64,000 nt of DNA. It comes from Accumulibacter sp036625275. GTDB taxonomy: Bacteria > Pseudomonadota > Gammaproteobacteria > Burkholderiales > Rhodocyclaceae. Position numbers and translations under genes: made by a program. Under the pieces are notes generated by a model. The model was not told where the DNA came from and made no database searches. It worked only from the letters and a program-made list of their open reading frames with translations. The DNA lies in NCBI RefSeq assembly GCF_036625275.1, contig NZ_JAZKUD010000001.1, positions 210,289-274,288 on the forward strand, given 5' to 3'. Positions 9,412 through 17,921 of the stretch are shown piece by piece (position 1 is the stretch's first letter; every line of letters begins with the position of its first letter).

Positions 9412-9588
9412 ATGGACTGGGGCCACGCAGGCAGGCAACTTGGTTTCCTGGTCGTCTTCGCGCTTCTCGGCTACGCCTTCCGGGCGCTGATGCGGCGGCT
9501 GGCGGAACGCGACCGCTGGCGTGTGGCACTGATTGTCGGTCGTGGCGCCGAAACTGCAGCGGCTGCGGGAGACCGTCTTGCCGAGTAA
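9412..9588 (+). CDS. Small hypothetical membrane ORF, possibly a gene remnant
   Basis: A 58-residue frame beginning MDWGHAGRQLGFLVVFALLGY, with one hydrophobic segment (about 10-25) followed by an Arg-rich stretch. It could be a small membrane protein or the tail of a decayed gene, since the sequence just upstream reads through stops. No family recognised and no clear ribosome site. From the bfd stop to 9701 nothing else is convincing. Confidence 0.2.
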   Translation: MDWGHAGRQLGFLVVFALLGYAFRALMRRLAERDRWRVALIVGRGAETAAAAGDRLAE

Positions 9589-9701
9589 CCGAGCGCTGGG
9601 GCTTGGGTGGTGCGTGCACAAATCCAACCTTCGGCCTCACCGGCCATTGAGGATGGCGAGGGTAGAGAGCCGGTATCGCCCGGATTGCTGTCGTTGGCGG
9701 T

Positions 9702-9823
9702 TACTGTGAAAGTCGCGTCAGCGACTCACGAATCTCCCCTCCCCCCCTCGCGGGGGAGGGGCCGGGAGAGAGGGGAACGTTCATGACTTTCATGATCGGG
9801 GGTGCCTGGAAAAGTCATGACCG
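9702..9823. repeat. Dispersed intergenic repeat, family A, copy 2
   Basis: Full-length copy from CTGTGAAAGTCGCGTC to AAAAGTCATGACCG. The last 45 bp form an inverted repeat (GTTCATGACTTTC / GAAAAGTCATGACC). Unlike the other copies it does not abut a start codon; it lies upstream of nothing on its right except the 3' end of the minus-strand ImmA/IrrE-like gene. Confidence 0.85.
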
Positions 9824-9907
9824 CTTGGGTCGGATGAACATCAGCTGACTACCTGGGGGAACGCGAACGCTCGACCCTAAGCGGCGGTTGAGAGCACGAA
9901 AAGCAGA

Positions 9908-11227
9908 TCAGGCTGCCATGCGATACGGCATGCTATCAGTCCAATGATGGTGAATGTAGCCATTGTTGAGCAACAGGCTTGTGATCGTCTGCTCGCTGAC
10001 GTCGAACTCGGCGGCGGCTTCTTCCCTGGCGTATGAAGAGAAATCACTGCCCAAAAAGGATGTCAATGAATCGATGGGGCAAAGAAACTCTGCGGCGAAA
10101 GCGCGCTGATACTTCTGACGGAAAGTCGATAGGTCGGTTGATGCAAGCCAACGCGCTTCGCGGGTCGAGGGACGGAGGTACTCGCCCAGGAAACGCGCCA
10201 GCTCGAAGCGCCGCCCTGCAAGGTTGCGCCTGCGAGGAACGAACTTCAATTGGTGATCGTTCAGCGGTATCGCCACCGCGACTGGCGACCGTCCAACCGG
10301 CGCCGACCAATTGGTTGCGGCTTCACTGCTGATGCCAAGCAAGTCATGCAGAGTGCGGTCGGGAACTGGGCCGCTGACATTGCCCATCTTGTTACGAAGC
10401 GCACGAGCGTCATGAATCGCGCGCTCCCAGGGTGCCCCGTGGTCCAGGTGATCGATGCTGTCAGGCGAGATATCGGGGATGCCAACAATTCCGCTGGCGC
10501 TAGCCAGCTGCCCAATCAGCGCCAAATCCGGGGTGGCTCCCGACGCTGCAATCGCCGGTGCCAGCTCTGACAGTGCCGCCTCTCCGACCTGGCTCTCCCA
10601 CAGCAATGCCGCGCTCAGCGCTCGTTCCGGGCACTCCTTGGGATCGAATCCCAGTTCGGCCTCCAGCTTCCTCCGGCGGATAGCCTCGGGATCTGCTGAA
10701 TTTTCCTGCACGAGGGCCCACAGGTGCGCCAAGTTCGACCCCGCGTACCCCTTGGCATCCAAGCGGGCCAGCACGCTGCATATGAAGCGCTCGACGCTCT
10801 GCTGAAAGCCAGCCAACGTGATCGTTCTCGGCACCTCCAGCGCTTGCAGGTATTGCACCGACTGGTCCGGCGCCATCGACGTCCCGGCCCACACGTGAAT
10901 CGCCTCACCATCCGGGATCAAGATGACGCGTGGCCATACGAAACCGTGATTGGCTGCACCGAGTTCATGGACCATACGCCAGTCATGGCCAGGCTGCTGC
11001 GTTGGCAGGGGCTCATGGTTGAGGCGCCACCACGAACTCGCAAACCACATAGCCAGCGGGTAGGCAGAGACGAAGACGTTGTCACGTACGGTCTCCGCCC
11101 AGATGTCCTGGTTCCGAGTCAGGCTGATGTTGTCGACATACATGTCGACCCAGGCTGCTGTAGCCATGACTTCCGGTTCCCCGGATGCTGATGCCATCCA
11201 CTTGGCGTTGATGCGCAGCTCAGCCAT
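9908..11227 (-). CDS. ImmA/IrrE-like protein with degenerate metal site
   Basis: A 439-residue protein. The C-terminal 120 residues resemble the ImmA/IrrE (COG2856) peptidase region: a basic lead into a helix (AGRRFELARFLGEYLRP), a FAAEFLCPIDSL segment and a following DVSEQTITSLLLNNGYI element. In active members the first helix carries HExxH; here it reads ARFLGEY, with both His gone, so zinc proteolysis is unlikely. The N-terminal 300 residues are not recognised. The ATG at 11227 overlaps the upstream gene's stop by 8 bases, so the two form one unit. Call made from motif resemblance only; function unknown. Confidence 0.6.
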   Translation of the reverse strand: MAELRINAKWMASASGEPEVMATAAWVDMYVDNISLTRNQDIWAETVRDNVFVSAYPLAMWFASSWWRLNHEPLPTQQPGHDWRMVHELGAANHGFVWPRVILIPDGEAIHVWAGTSMAPDQSVQYLQALEVPRTITLAGFQQSVERFICSVLARLDAKGYAGSNLAHLWALVQENSADPEAIRRRKLEAELGFDPKECPERALSAALLWESQVGEAALSELAPAIAASGATPDLALIGQLASASGIVGIPDISPDSIDHLDHGAPWERAIHDARALRNKMGNVSGPVPDRTLHDLLGISSEAATNWSAPVGRSPVAVAIPLNDHQLKFVPRRRNLAGRRFELARFLGEYLRPSTREARWLASTDLSTFRQKYQRAFAAEFLCPIDSLTSFLGSDFSSYAREEAAAEFDVSEQTITSLLLNNGYIHHHWTDSMPYRMAA

Positions 11228-11660
11228 TGAGGCACCCCCAACGACGAATGACTTCCAGCGACAGCGGATCAGTCTCAGGGATGGGGTATCCGTGATAGGT
11301 CCCTGAATCGGGGTTTTCAAGCTGCGCTTCCATGGCAAAACCGTCGTCAGTGACTGCCCATACGTTCTTCGGCCAATCGCCGACCATCCGGTCGCTCACA
11401 AGGCCCTTGCGCAGTCCCGCGCGAAGTAACTCTTCAGCTTCGTTACGCTTAAAAATCTTGGCGAAATCGCACAGTGATTTCCCTTGTCTTGGATCGGAGG
11501 GTGGAACGAGCCCAAAATCGCCGGGGTTCTTCTTATGCTCTGGGTTGCCGCCATAGCGAGCGCGACTGGCCAACGCCTGGAGTTCGGCCACGCGAACTTC
11601 CGCCTCAGCGGGCGAGAGTAGTTTGCGCTTGGGATTGAACTGGGCATAGCGACGCTTCAT
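11220..11660 (-). CDS. Conserved hypothetical protein, first gene of a pair with the ImmA/IrrE-like gene
   Basis: A 146-residue soluble protein, basic at the N-terminus (MKRRYAQFNPKRKLLS), with conserved-looking blocks HKKNPGDFGLVPPSDPR, KSLCDFAKI, WPKNVWAVTDDG and GTYHGYPIPETDP. The layout suggests a small single-domain protein with a C-terminal His-rich loop. I have the impression of having seen similar sequences annotated only as hypothetical. It overlaps the ImmA/IrrE-like gene by 8 bases. A toxin/regulator pairing is possible by analogy with other ImmA/IrrE operons, but nothing in this sequence proves it. Confidence 0.7.
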   Translation of the reverse strand: MKRRYAQFNPKRKLLSPAEAEVRVAELQALASRARYGGNPEHKKNPGDFGLVPPSDPRQGKSLCDFAKIFKRNEAEELLRAGLRKGLVSDRMVGDWPKNVWAVTDDGFAMEAQLENPDSGTYHGYPIPETDPLSLEVIRRWGCLNG

Positions 11661-11980
11661 CGTGTTTAGGGCAGACCATTACCGCTCTTGAGTTTACCAG
11701 CTAATTCAATGGTACTGGCCAAAGTGAGGGTAGTTCGGTAGTTCGCGTTCGTCATCCGGGAAAGCTAACGGTCAAGCCATTCAAGCTGACAGCGACAGCA
11801 ATCGGTGCGACTCCAGCCATCCATCCTCGCCACCCCCAACGACTGCTCTGGCCGACCCCCCCGCCCGTTGTCATCACCTGCCGTTCAGCCGGCTTGAGAG
11901 TGTCTACTAAAGCCGGGGCGATTCACAATCCGAGCGGCCTTCCTTGAGTTGCCGGAGGAACCACCCGCGAGATTTCGTGG
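11661..11980. other. Intergenic region without a gene
   Basis: About 320 bp with no convincing frame on either strand. It holds one copy (11876-11885 core) of the CCTGCCGTTC motif found repeatedly around the large gene at 20-23.4 kb. No clear terminator for msrA is seen. Confidence 0.6.
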
Positions 11981-12502
11981 CTAGCCGCCGACTTTGGCGC
12001 CGCTTTTGGCGAGGACCCAGTTGGCGCGTGGGTAGTGGCAGGTGTAACCGCCGGGATAGCGCTGCAGATAGTCCTGATGCTCCGGCTCGGCTACCCAGAA
12101 TTCGCCGACCGGCTTGAGTTCGGTCACCACCTTGCCCGGCCACAGGCCGGAAGCATCGACATCGTCAATGGTGTCGAGCGCGACCTGCCGCTGCGCCTCG
12201 TCGACGTAGTAGATGGCCGAGCGGTATGACGATCCCCTGTCGTTGCCCTGGCGATTGCGCGTCGTCGGATCATGGATCTGGAAGAAAAACTCGAGCAGGC
12301 GCCGGTAGCTGGTACGCTCGGGATCGAACACGATCTCGATGCCCTCGGCGTGGGTACCGTGATTGTGGTAGGTAGCATAGGGCAAGTCGCCGCCGGTGTA
12401 GCCGACGCGCGTCGACAGCACGCCCGGCAGGCGGCGAATCAGTTCCTGCATGCCCCAGAAGCAGCCGCCGGCGAGCACTGCACGTTCAGAATGTGCCATC
12501 AC
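11981..12502 (-). CDS. msrA: Peptide-methionine (S)-S-oxide reductase, cytoplasmic
   Basis: A 173-residue MsrA with the catalytic GGCFWG motif near the N-terminus, then GYTGG, HAEGIEIVFDP and the HQDYLQRYPGGYTCHYPR tail. It reduces the S epimer of methionine sulfoxide using thioredoxin. No signal peptide, so it acts in the cytoplasm. It overlaps the end of msrB by 4 bases (ATGA) and is the second gene of that pair. A distinct exported MsrA is at 61.2 kb. Confidence 0.95.
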   Translation of the reverse strand: MMAHSERAVLAGGCFWGMQELIRRLPGVLSTRVGYTGGDLPYATYHNHGTHAEGIEIVFDPERTSYRRLLEFFFQIHDPTTRNRQGNDRGSSYRSAIYYVDEAQRQVALDTIDDVDASGLWPGKVVTELKPVGEFWVAEPEHQDYLQRYPGGYTCHYPRANWVLAKSGAKVGG

Positions 12503-12945
12503 TGCACCTCCACCTGGTCGATGTATTCGCCATAGCCTTCTGCTTCCATTTGCTCAAGCGGAATGAAGCGCAGCGATGCCGAATTGATGCAATAGCGCAG
12601 ACCGCCGCGGTCGCGAGGGCCGTCGGGGAAGACGTGACCAAGGTGACTGTCGCCATGCGTCGAACGCACTTCGGTACGAATCATCCCGTGACTGGCATCA
12701 CGCGATTCGTTCACGTACTCTGGCACGATCGGCTTGGTAAAGCTCGGCCAGCCGCAGCCCGATTCGAACTTGTCACTCGACGCGAACAGCGGTTCACCCG
12801 AAACGATGTCGACGTAGATGCCGGGCGCGTCGTTGTGCAGGTACTCGCCGGTTCCCGGGTATTCAGTCCCGCTGCGCTGGGTGACCCGGTACTGTTCGGC
12901 ATTGAGGGCCGCAATCGCGGCTTCATTCTTCGTATAGCGTTTCAT
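12499..12945 (-). CDS. msrB: Peptide-methionine (R)-S-oxide reductase, cytoplasmic, zinc-free form
   Basis: A 148-residue MsrB with the catalytic motif RYCINSASLRF and the conserved ESGCGWPSF and HLGHVFPDGP. The two CxxC zinc pairs of many MsrB proteins are absent: the corresponding places read YVDIVSG and RSTHGDSH. It reduces the R epimer of methionine sulfoxide. Start chosen at the ATG with GGAGAG about 9 bases upstream; longer upstream reading gives Arg-rich non-homologous sequence. First gene of the msrB-msrA unit. Confidence 0.94.
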   Translation of the reverse strand: MKRYTKNEAAIAALNAEQYRVTQRSGTEYPGTGEYLHNDAPGIYVDIVSGEPLFASSDKFESGCGWPSFTKPIVPEYVNESRDASHGMIRTEVRSTHGDSHLGHVFPDGPRDRGGLRYCINSASLRFIPLEQMEAEGYGEYIDQVEVQ

Positions 12946-13236
12946 CGAAAGGGCTCTCCGGTTACGTTGGGGGACAGCGTCAATCCGCCTGTGTTCCCGC
13001 GAAATGTTCCGAGATCTGCCGCATGGGCCTGCTCTCTGCGTTGATTCACTGCGCGCCACGCTTCGCTGTCCAGGACCTTGTCGCAATTAGGAAGGCAAAA
13101 CTTACAGCCGCCTTTAGCAGCCGGCACGCCGCCACGGCTGGCACCAGAGCAAGACAGCCGAAACCTGCCTGACCAATTGCTGGATCAGAGTGTCTGGCAA
13201 ACGCACTGCGGACTGCAAATTCCACCCGCTCCCGCC

Positions 13237-13512
13237 TTACTTGCGCCCTTCGTCTTCGTATTGCCGCCGCAATCGGTTTAGACCCTGCCAATCAGCTTCA
13301 GCATCGCCGTACTCGAAGAACCTGGGATAGCGATCGTGAGCCGCGACTTCGCACGCATACACCACAACGCCATTGCCGTACGAGCAGTAGAAGCAAGCGA
13401 ATTTCTCGATCAGGTTTGAGGTATGGCAGATCTTCCCGATCGAACACCAGAAAGTCGGGAACGTCGACGGACGGCCGCTGAGGGAGACAAAGCGGACGCA
13501 TCGACAGTTCAA
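13237..13512 (-). pseudogene. Frameshifted small conserved hypothetical gene
   Basis: Two minus-strand frames carry adjoining pieces of what looks like one protein: VDVPDFLVFDREDLPYL in one, then NLIEKFACFYCSYGNGVV, and finally YPRFFEYGDAEADW in the other. The join near 13415 needs a frameshift, and the segment between the CxxC part and the final block seems shortened. Upstream to 13636 only unrelated translation is seen. This is probably a decayed copy of a small Cys-containing protein family of unknown function. The stretch 12946-13236 holds no gene. Confidence 0.5.
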
Positions 13513-13636
13513 CGCTTACGTCGGCTTCGGCCGAGTTGTTCGCATAGCCTGTGCGGCAGGTTTCAAAGTGAGGCAGCCGCTCGAATGACCAGCAGTTCGT
13601 AGAGATGTACGGCTGCACCTGGCCGACGTCCACTAC

Positions 13637-14245
13637 TCACCAAACCTCGACACTACTCACTGCCTGCCATACCAGACAGCGGTTATTTGACGGCATGGCC
13701 CGATCCTCAAGCAGTTCCATTCCGGCTCCCAGCGCGAGGGCATGTACCTTTTCGAAATCCCGTATTCCCTGGTGTGGCGCTTTTTCCTTGAGCCAGCGGT
13801 CGAAACTGGCATTGCTGTCGCTGGTGAATTGGCCGCCGTAGTTAAAGGGGCCGTAGATTGCCAGTTTGGCGTCGCGAGCCATGATGCCGGTCAGGCCGGC
13901 GAACAGGGACTCGACCGCGGCCCAGGGCATGATGTGCAGGGTGTTGGCCGAGAAAATCGCATCGTAGAGTCGGACCGGCCAGGTTTTCTGCACATCGAGT
14001 TGCAGGGGTGGCGGGGTGTTAGGCAGGGAGCTTGCGTCCAGCCATGCAGAGATGCCGGGCAGATTTTCTGCGCGATCAGAAGTTTGCCAGGTCAGGTGCG
14101 GCAAGTGTTCGGCAAAGAAGATGGCGTGCTGGCCGGTGCCGCTGCCGATTTCCAGCACATGGTGGCGATCGGCGAAGTGCTGGCGCAGCACGTCAAGAAT
14201 CGGTTCCCGGTTCTTTTCGCAGGAAGGCGCGTTGGGTTTTTCCAT
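13637..14245 (-). CDS. DUF938 family SAM-dependent methyltransferase
   Basis: A 202-residue protein with a class I methyltransferase core: VLEIGSGTGQHAIFFAEHLP (SAM-binding glycine loop), then SDRAENL and an FSANTLHIMPW segment typical of DUF938. The substrate of this family is not known to me. Start chosen at the ATG with GAGG six bases upstream, giving MEKPNAPSCEKNREPIL, the usual opening of the family. The upstream in-frame reading is Arg/Ser-rich and unlikely to be translated. It appears to be a single gene. Confidence 0.85.
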   Translation of the reverse strand: MEKPNAPSCEKNREPILDVLRQHFADRHHVLEIGSGTGQHAIFFAEHLPHLTWQTSDRAENLPGISAWLDASSLPNTPPPLQLDVQKTWPVRLYDAIFSANTLHIMPWAAVESLFAGLTGIMARDAKLAIYGPFNYGGQFTSDSNASFDRWLKEKAPHQGIRDFEKVHALALGAGMELLEDRAMPSNNRCLVWQAVSSVEVW

Positions 14246-14511
14246 GGTGGCCTCGAAGCTGTCGCTTGCCATGATCGGCGAAGCCGGCGCAGCCTGCAAA
14301 TCTGGCCCGCCAAAATGGCGCCCACTACTGGGCACCCGGTAATTCATCTCAATGGGAGTCCGTTCCCCGCTGTATCGCTGACCCCTAATCCGAAAATTCA
14401 GCGATGGCGGTTTACCGGTGCGAGGCCCAGACCAATCGATCCAGATTTTGGGGGATTCGTCACCCAAGTGTGGGCCGGATTTTCCCTACGGGTTCCTTTG
14501 AAATCGGGATC

Positions 14512-14913
14512 CTATTCTTTCGCTCCGGCTTCAATCAGTATCCGCTCGATGTCCTGATGTCCCCTCGTTCGAGCGTACTGCAGTGCATTTGAGGTCGGTT
14601 TGGCACCTTTGGACAGCAGGAATTTGACCATGTCGAGCCGCCCTCTGCCGGCGGCCAGTCCGAGTGCCGCTCCACCTCCCTCATTGACATCCATTCCTGC
14701 GTCCAGAAAGAGTTTCACACCTGTCATGTCGCCATTGCCAGCGGCTTTTGCAAACTCCTGCCCGTTGTATTCCAGTCCCATGGTCTTCAAATCCTTGCGA
14801 GCCTGAACGGGATCAGGAGTAGCGGAAATGGCTTGGCTGGCGTAGATCCCGCCCATCACCGTCATGGCGGCGGTAAGCAAACAAAATAGCTGATTCCCCA
14901 TTTTTCTAGGCAT
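14512..14913 (-). CDS. Exported ankyrin-repeat protein
   Basis: A 133-residue protein with a probable signal peptide (residues 5-30, ending SQAISA) and two to three ankyrin repeats: FAKAAGNGDMTGVKLFLDAG, ALGLAAGRGRLDMVKFLLSKG and a final ALQYARTRGHQDIERILIEAG. Ankyrin repeats bind proteins, and short periplasmic ankyrin proteins occur in proteobacteria; the partner is unknown. It ends just before the region upstream of the DUF938 gene and is preceded by mobile-element remains. Confidence 0.78.
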   Translation of the reverse strand: MPRKMGNQLFCLLTAAMTVMGGIYASQAISATPDPVQARKDLKTMGLEYNGQEFAKAAGNGDMTGVKLFLDAGMDVNEGGGAALGLAAGRGRLDMVKFLLSKGAKPTSNALQYARTRGHQDIERILIEAGAKE

Positions 14914-15190
14914 TCTTGGTCTCCAATTCCTTACTGGAATGCACCGGCGAGAGCCGGAAGGTCATTGTGGTAGCCGCATTCTGCTGCGAACCTGATGGAA
15001 TAACAAGGGCGCGCCTGTCAGCTATTCGGCTAAGTGAATAGGCGGCCGGTTGTGGCCGACAGTACGCATTGAGCATCATGGCCACCGTTGCATGCTGAAG
15101 TGAAGAATCAGGCTCCGACCAACTGAGGTTCCCCCGAAATTTCGTCTGCCCAGGGCGACCTAAAATTGAGTCACTTTTGGAAGGCCAGAC

Positions 15191-15282
15191 ATGAAGATAA
15201 CGAAGCCGGCCGATACGACCGAATTCAAGGAACGGGCGGTCAAGCGGGTCAAGGAGGGTCAGCGCATCAGTGCCGTTGGTCG
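15191..15282 (+). pseudogene. IS3-family orfA remnant, cut by the IS21 element
   Basis: Starts MKITKPADTTEFKERAVKRV and continues KEGQRISAVGR, the N-terminal helix-turn-helix start of an IS3-type OrfA. The homology ends where the IS21-type terminal repeats begin, and a TGA follows at 15296. No other part of the IS3 element is seen on the far side. The 14914-15190 stretch before it holds no gene and probably includes the old IS left end. Confidence 0.6.
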
Positions 15283-15398
15283 GCGACAATTAGGGTGACC
15301 GGTTAGCGACAACTATGTTGGCCGGTTGGACCTGAAGTCGGGAGGGTCCGGCAGCGAGGGATATCGTGGTCTTTTGACGCGAAGTTGAAAGGCTCTGG

Positions 15399-16893
15399 AT
15401 GCCCGGCAAGAAGATAACGGACCAGCAAGTGAGAAAGTACAAAGAAGCAAGGAGGAGGGCGACGCAAGAGATAGCGGCGGCCCGGAGGGGGATCAGCGTG
15501 CGTTCGGCACGACGGATCGAGAAAGCGGAGGAGCTGCCATCGCAGCGGGATCCGCGGCATTGGCGCACGCGGCCGGAACCGCTGGCAGGGGTGTGGGAAA
15601 CGGAACTGGTGCCATGGCTGCAAGGGGCGCCGGGGCTGGAAGCCACGACCCTGTTTGAGGAATGACGACGCCGGCACAACGGGCAATACGGCGACGGCGT
15701 ATTGCGGACCCGGCAACGGCGGGTGCGCGCCTGGCGGGCGCAGCACGGAGATGAACGGGAAATTTACTTTGCGCAGGCCAACCCGCCGGGACGGCTGGGG
15801 CTGTCAGACTTCACCGTTTGCGACGAATTGGGTGTGGTGATCGCGGGGGAAGCATTCGCGCATCGGCTCTATCCGTTTGCCCTGGCTTGGTCAGGTTGGC
15901 GGCATGCGGAAATCGTACGCGGCGGCGAAAGCTTCGCGGCCTTGGCGCAAGGACTGCAAAATGCCCTGTGGGGGTTTGGCGGTATGCCGGAAGAACATCG
16001 CACCGACAGTCTCTCGGCGGCGTTCCACAACCTGGCCGAGGAAGAAGAACTGACGCGGCGCTACGACGACCTGTGCCGCCACTACGGCATGCGAGCGAGC
16101 CGCAACAACCGCGGGCAATCGCACGAGAATGGGCGCCATCGAGTCGCGGCAAGGCACCCTGAAGAACGCCGTCGAACAAGCGCTGCTGCTGCGCGGACAG
16201 CGTCACTTCCAGGACCTTGCGGAGTACCAATGTCTGGTTGCCGACGTGGTGACCCGCCTGAACCGGCGTGTACAGGCCAAGGCGGCAGAAGAGCGCGCCA
16301 GCCTGCGGCCATTGCCACCGCGGCGCACCAGCGAGTACGAAGAACTGGAGGTGCGAGTCACGAAGTTCGGCACCGCCAGCGTCAAGCGGATTCTCTACAG
16401 CGTGCCGTCGCGGCTGATCGGCCACCCGCTCAAGTTCCGTATCTATGCGGAGCACGTCGAAGGCTGGCTGGGCGGCGTGTGCGTATTCCAGAGCGAACGC
16501 AGCGTCGTTCCGGTCGCCAAGCAGCGCGGCAAGAAACTCGATGACCGCCACCTGATTCCGGCACTTCGGAAGAAACCGGGTGCCTTCGCCCGTTGGGCGC
16601 TGCGCGACGACCTGTTCCCGCGCAGCGAGTACCGGCAGAGGTGGGATTGTCTCGTCGAGAACCTGCCCGAACGGGAAGCCTGCAAGCGGATGGTCGGCCT
16701 GCTCGACATCGCGGCACGGGGTGCCTGCGAGGCGCAACGGGCCCTCGTGCTAGCCGACCTGCTCCAGGCCGGCACGCTGCCGGAGCTGGACGGACTGGAA
16801 GAGCGCTTCGCACCCCGGCAGAGTGATCTGCCGCTGGTCGTCGTCTTGCCGGAACTGAAGAGCTACGACCGCATGCTGGAGGGGGCCGCATGA
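15399..16893 (+). pseudogene. istA: IS21 transposase istA with a nonsense and a frameshift mutation
   Basis: The frame starts MPGKKITDQQVRKYKEARRR (helix-turn-helix) and stops at an in-frame TGA (15663-15665) after TTLFEE. The same frame resumes beyond it with the DDE-integrase part (GRLGLSDFTV, EEHRTDSLSAAFHN, RHYGMRASRNNRGQSHENG). At about 16130 an extra G (AATGGGCGCC) shifts the frame; the rest (AIESRQGTLKNAVEQALL to SYDRMLEGAA) continues in the next frame. So the transposase is inactivated at least twice. Confidence 0.85.
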
Positions 16894-17651
16894 GTGCGAT
16901 CGAATCCGCCACCTTGCCGATGCTGCTCACGGAATGGCGGCTGCCGACGATCAAGCACCTGTGGGAAGCGCTGGCCGAGCAGTCGAACCGCGAGGGCTGG
17001 CCGGCCGAGCGTTTCCCGAGCGCCTTGTGCGAGCACGAAGTCAATGAACGGCAGATGCGCCGCATCGACCGTCATCGCCTGGAGTCCTGTTTGCCACCGG
17101 ACAAGCGGTTGTCGGACTTCGACTTTGCGGCCGTGCCGACGGTATCGAAGGCCCATGTCACGGCACTGGCCGAGGGGGACAGCTGGCTGGAGCCAGGGGC
17201 GAATCTCCTCGTCTTCGGCCCGCCTGGAGTCGGCAAGACGCACCTGGTGGCCGGCATTGGCCACGAGTTGATCGCCAAGGGCTATCGGGTTCTGTTCACG
17301 CGTACCAGCGATCTGGTGCAGCGCCTTCAGGCGGCGCGGCGGGACTTGCGCCTGCCGGCAGAGCTGACAAAGCTCGACCGCTTTGACCTGCTGATCTGCA
17401 ACGACTTCAGCTATGTGCGGCGCGACCAGGCGGAAACCTCTGTGCTGTTCGAACTGATCGCGGAGCGGTACGAGCGCAAGTGTCTCGCCATCACCGCCAA
17501 CCAGCCGTTCTCCGGCTGGGATCATGTGTTCGCCGAACCGGCCATGACGCTCGCCGCCGTCGATCGTCTCGTTCATCACGCCAGCATCTTCGAGATGAAC
17601 GTGGAGAGTTTCCGCCGCCGCTCTGCTCAGAAGGGGCTAGCCCCCTTCTGA
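16890..17651 (+). CDS. istB: IS21 helper ATPase IstB
   Basis: A 253-residue AAA+ ATPase that helps IstA choose targets. Walker A is GPPGVGKTH (residues 110-118). The Walker B position reads LLICNDFSYV, where most relatives have two adjacent Asp; one is replaced by Asn, which may weaken hydrolysis. The frame is intact and overlaps istA by 4 bases. Its last codons run into a perfect 17-bp inverted repeat, giving an odd C-terminus (RSAQKGLAPF). Confidence 0.88.
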   Translation: MSAIESATLPMLLTEWRLPTIKHLWEALAEQSNREGWPAERFPSALCEHEVNERQMRRIDRHRLESCLPPDKRLSDFDFAAVPTVSKAHVTALAEGDSWLEPGANLLVFGPPGVGKTHLVAGIGHELIAKGYRVLFTRTSDLVQRLQAARRDLRLPAELTKLDRFDLLICNDFSYVRRDQAETSVLFELIAERYERKCLAITANQPFSGWDHVFAEPAMTLAAVDRLVHHASIFEMNVESFRRRSAQKGLAPF

Positions 17652-17658
17652 GCAGAGC
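17620..17658. repeat. Perfect 17-bp inverted repeat at the 3' end of istB
   Basis: Arms GCTCTGCTCAGAAGGGG (17620-17636) and its exact reverse complement (17642-17658), separated by CTAGC. The left arm codes for the end of IstB and the stop codon lies in the right arm. The hairpin is followed by AAAAACCC rather than a T run, so it is not a standard terminator on the plus strand. Confidence 0.8.
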
Positions 17659-17921
17659 AAAAACCCACAAGCAAGACCGAAGGGGTAGCTACCCATTGCG
17701 CCTCGCTTCCACCGGCCAGGATAATTGACGCTGGGCAGACCGACTGGCTGAGGCAAGGAAGGTGGGCAGATAACCCCCCAGAAGTTTAGACACGCGCTGT
17801 CCCCGCTCGCCGGGATTTCCTCGGAAGCGAGCGATCGCTGGCACGACGATCGCAACCAGTAGCGGCGTCATCTCCTGTCGTGATAGCGTTGCGGTTCCAA
17901 GTCCAACAAGGAGATTCCTCA

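Larger units (their letters stand above)
15271..17737 (+). mobile_element. Decayed IS21-family insertion element
   Basis: About 2.5 kb carrying istA and istB with a 4-base overlap. The ends carry the multiple terminal repeats typical of IS21: on the left two direct copies 23 bp apart (GCGACAATTAGGGTGACCGG at 15283 and GCGACAACTATGTTGGCCGG at 15306), on the right one inverted copy (GCGTCAATTATCCTGGCCGG on the minus strand, 17712-17731). Exact tips and any target duplication cannot be fixed by eye; both are placed at TG/CA. istA is broken, so the element cannot move by itself. Confidence 0.75.

Noticed and set aside
9325..9640. Minus-strand frames near 9.4 kb
   Set aside because: Low-complexity, Arg/Pro/Ser-rich translation without homology.
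17620..17658. The palindrome as a Rho-independent terminator
   Set aside because: It is followed by A and C bases, not a T run, and overlaps the istB coding end.
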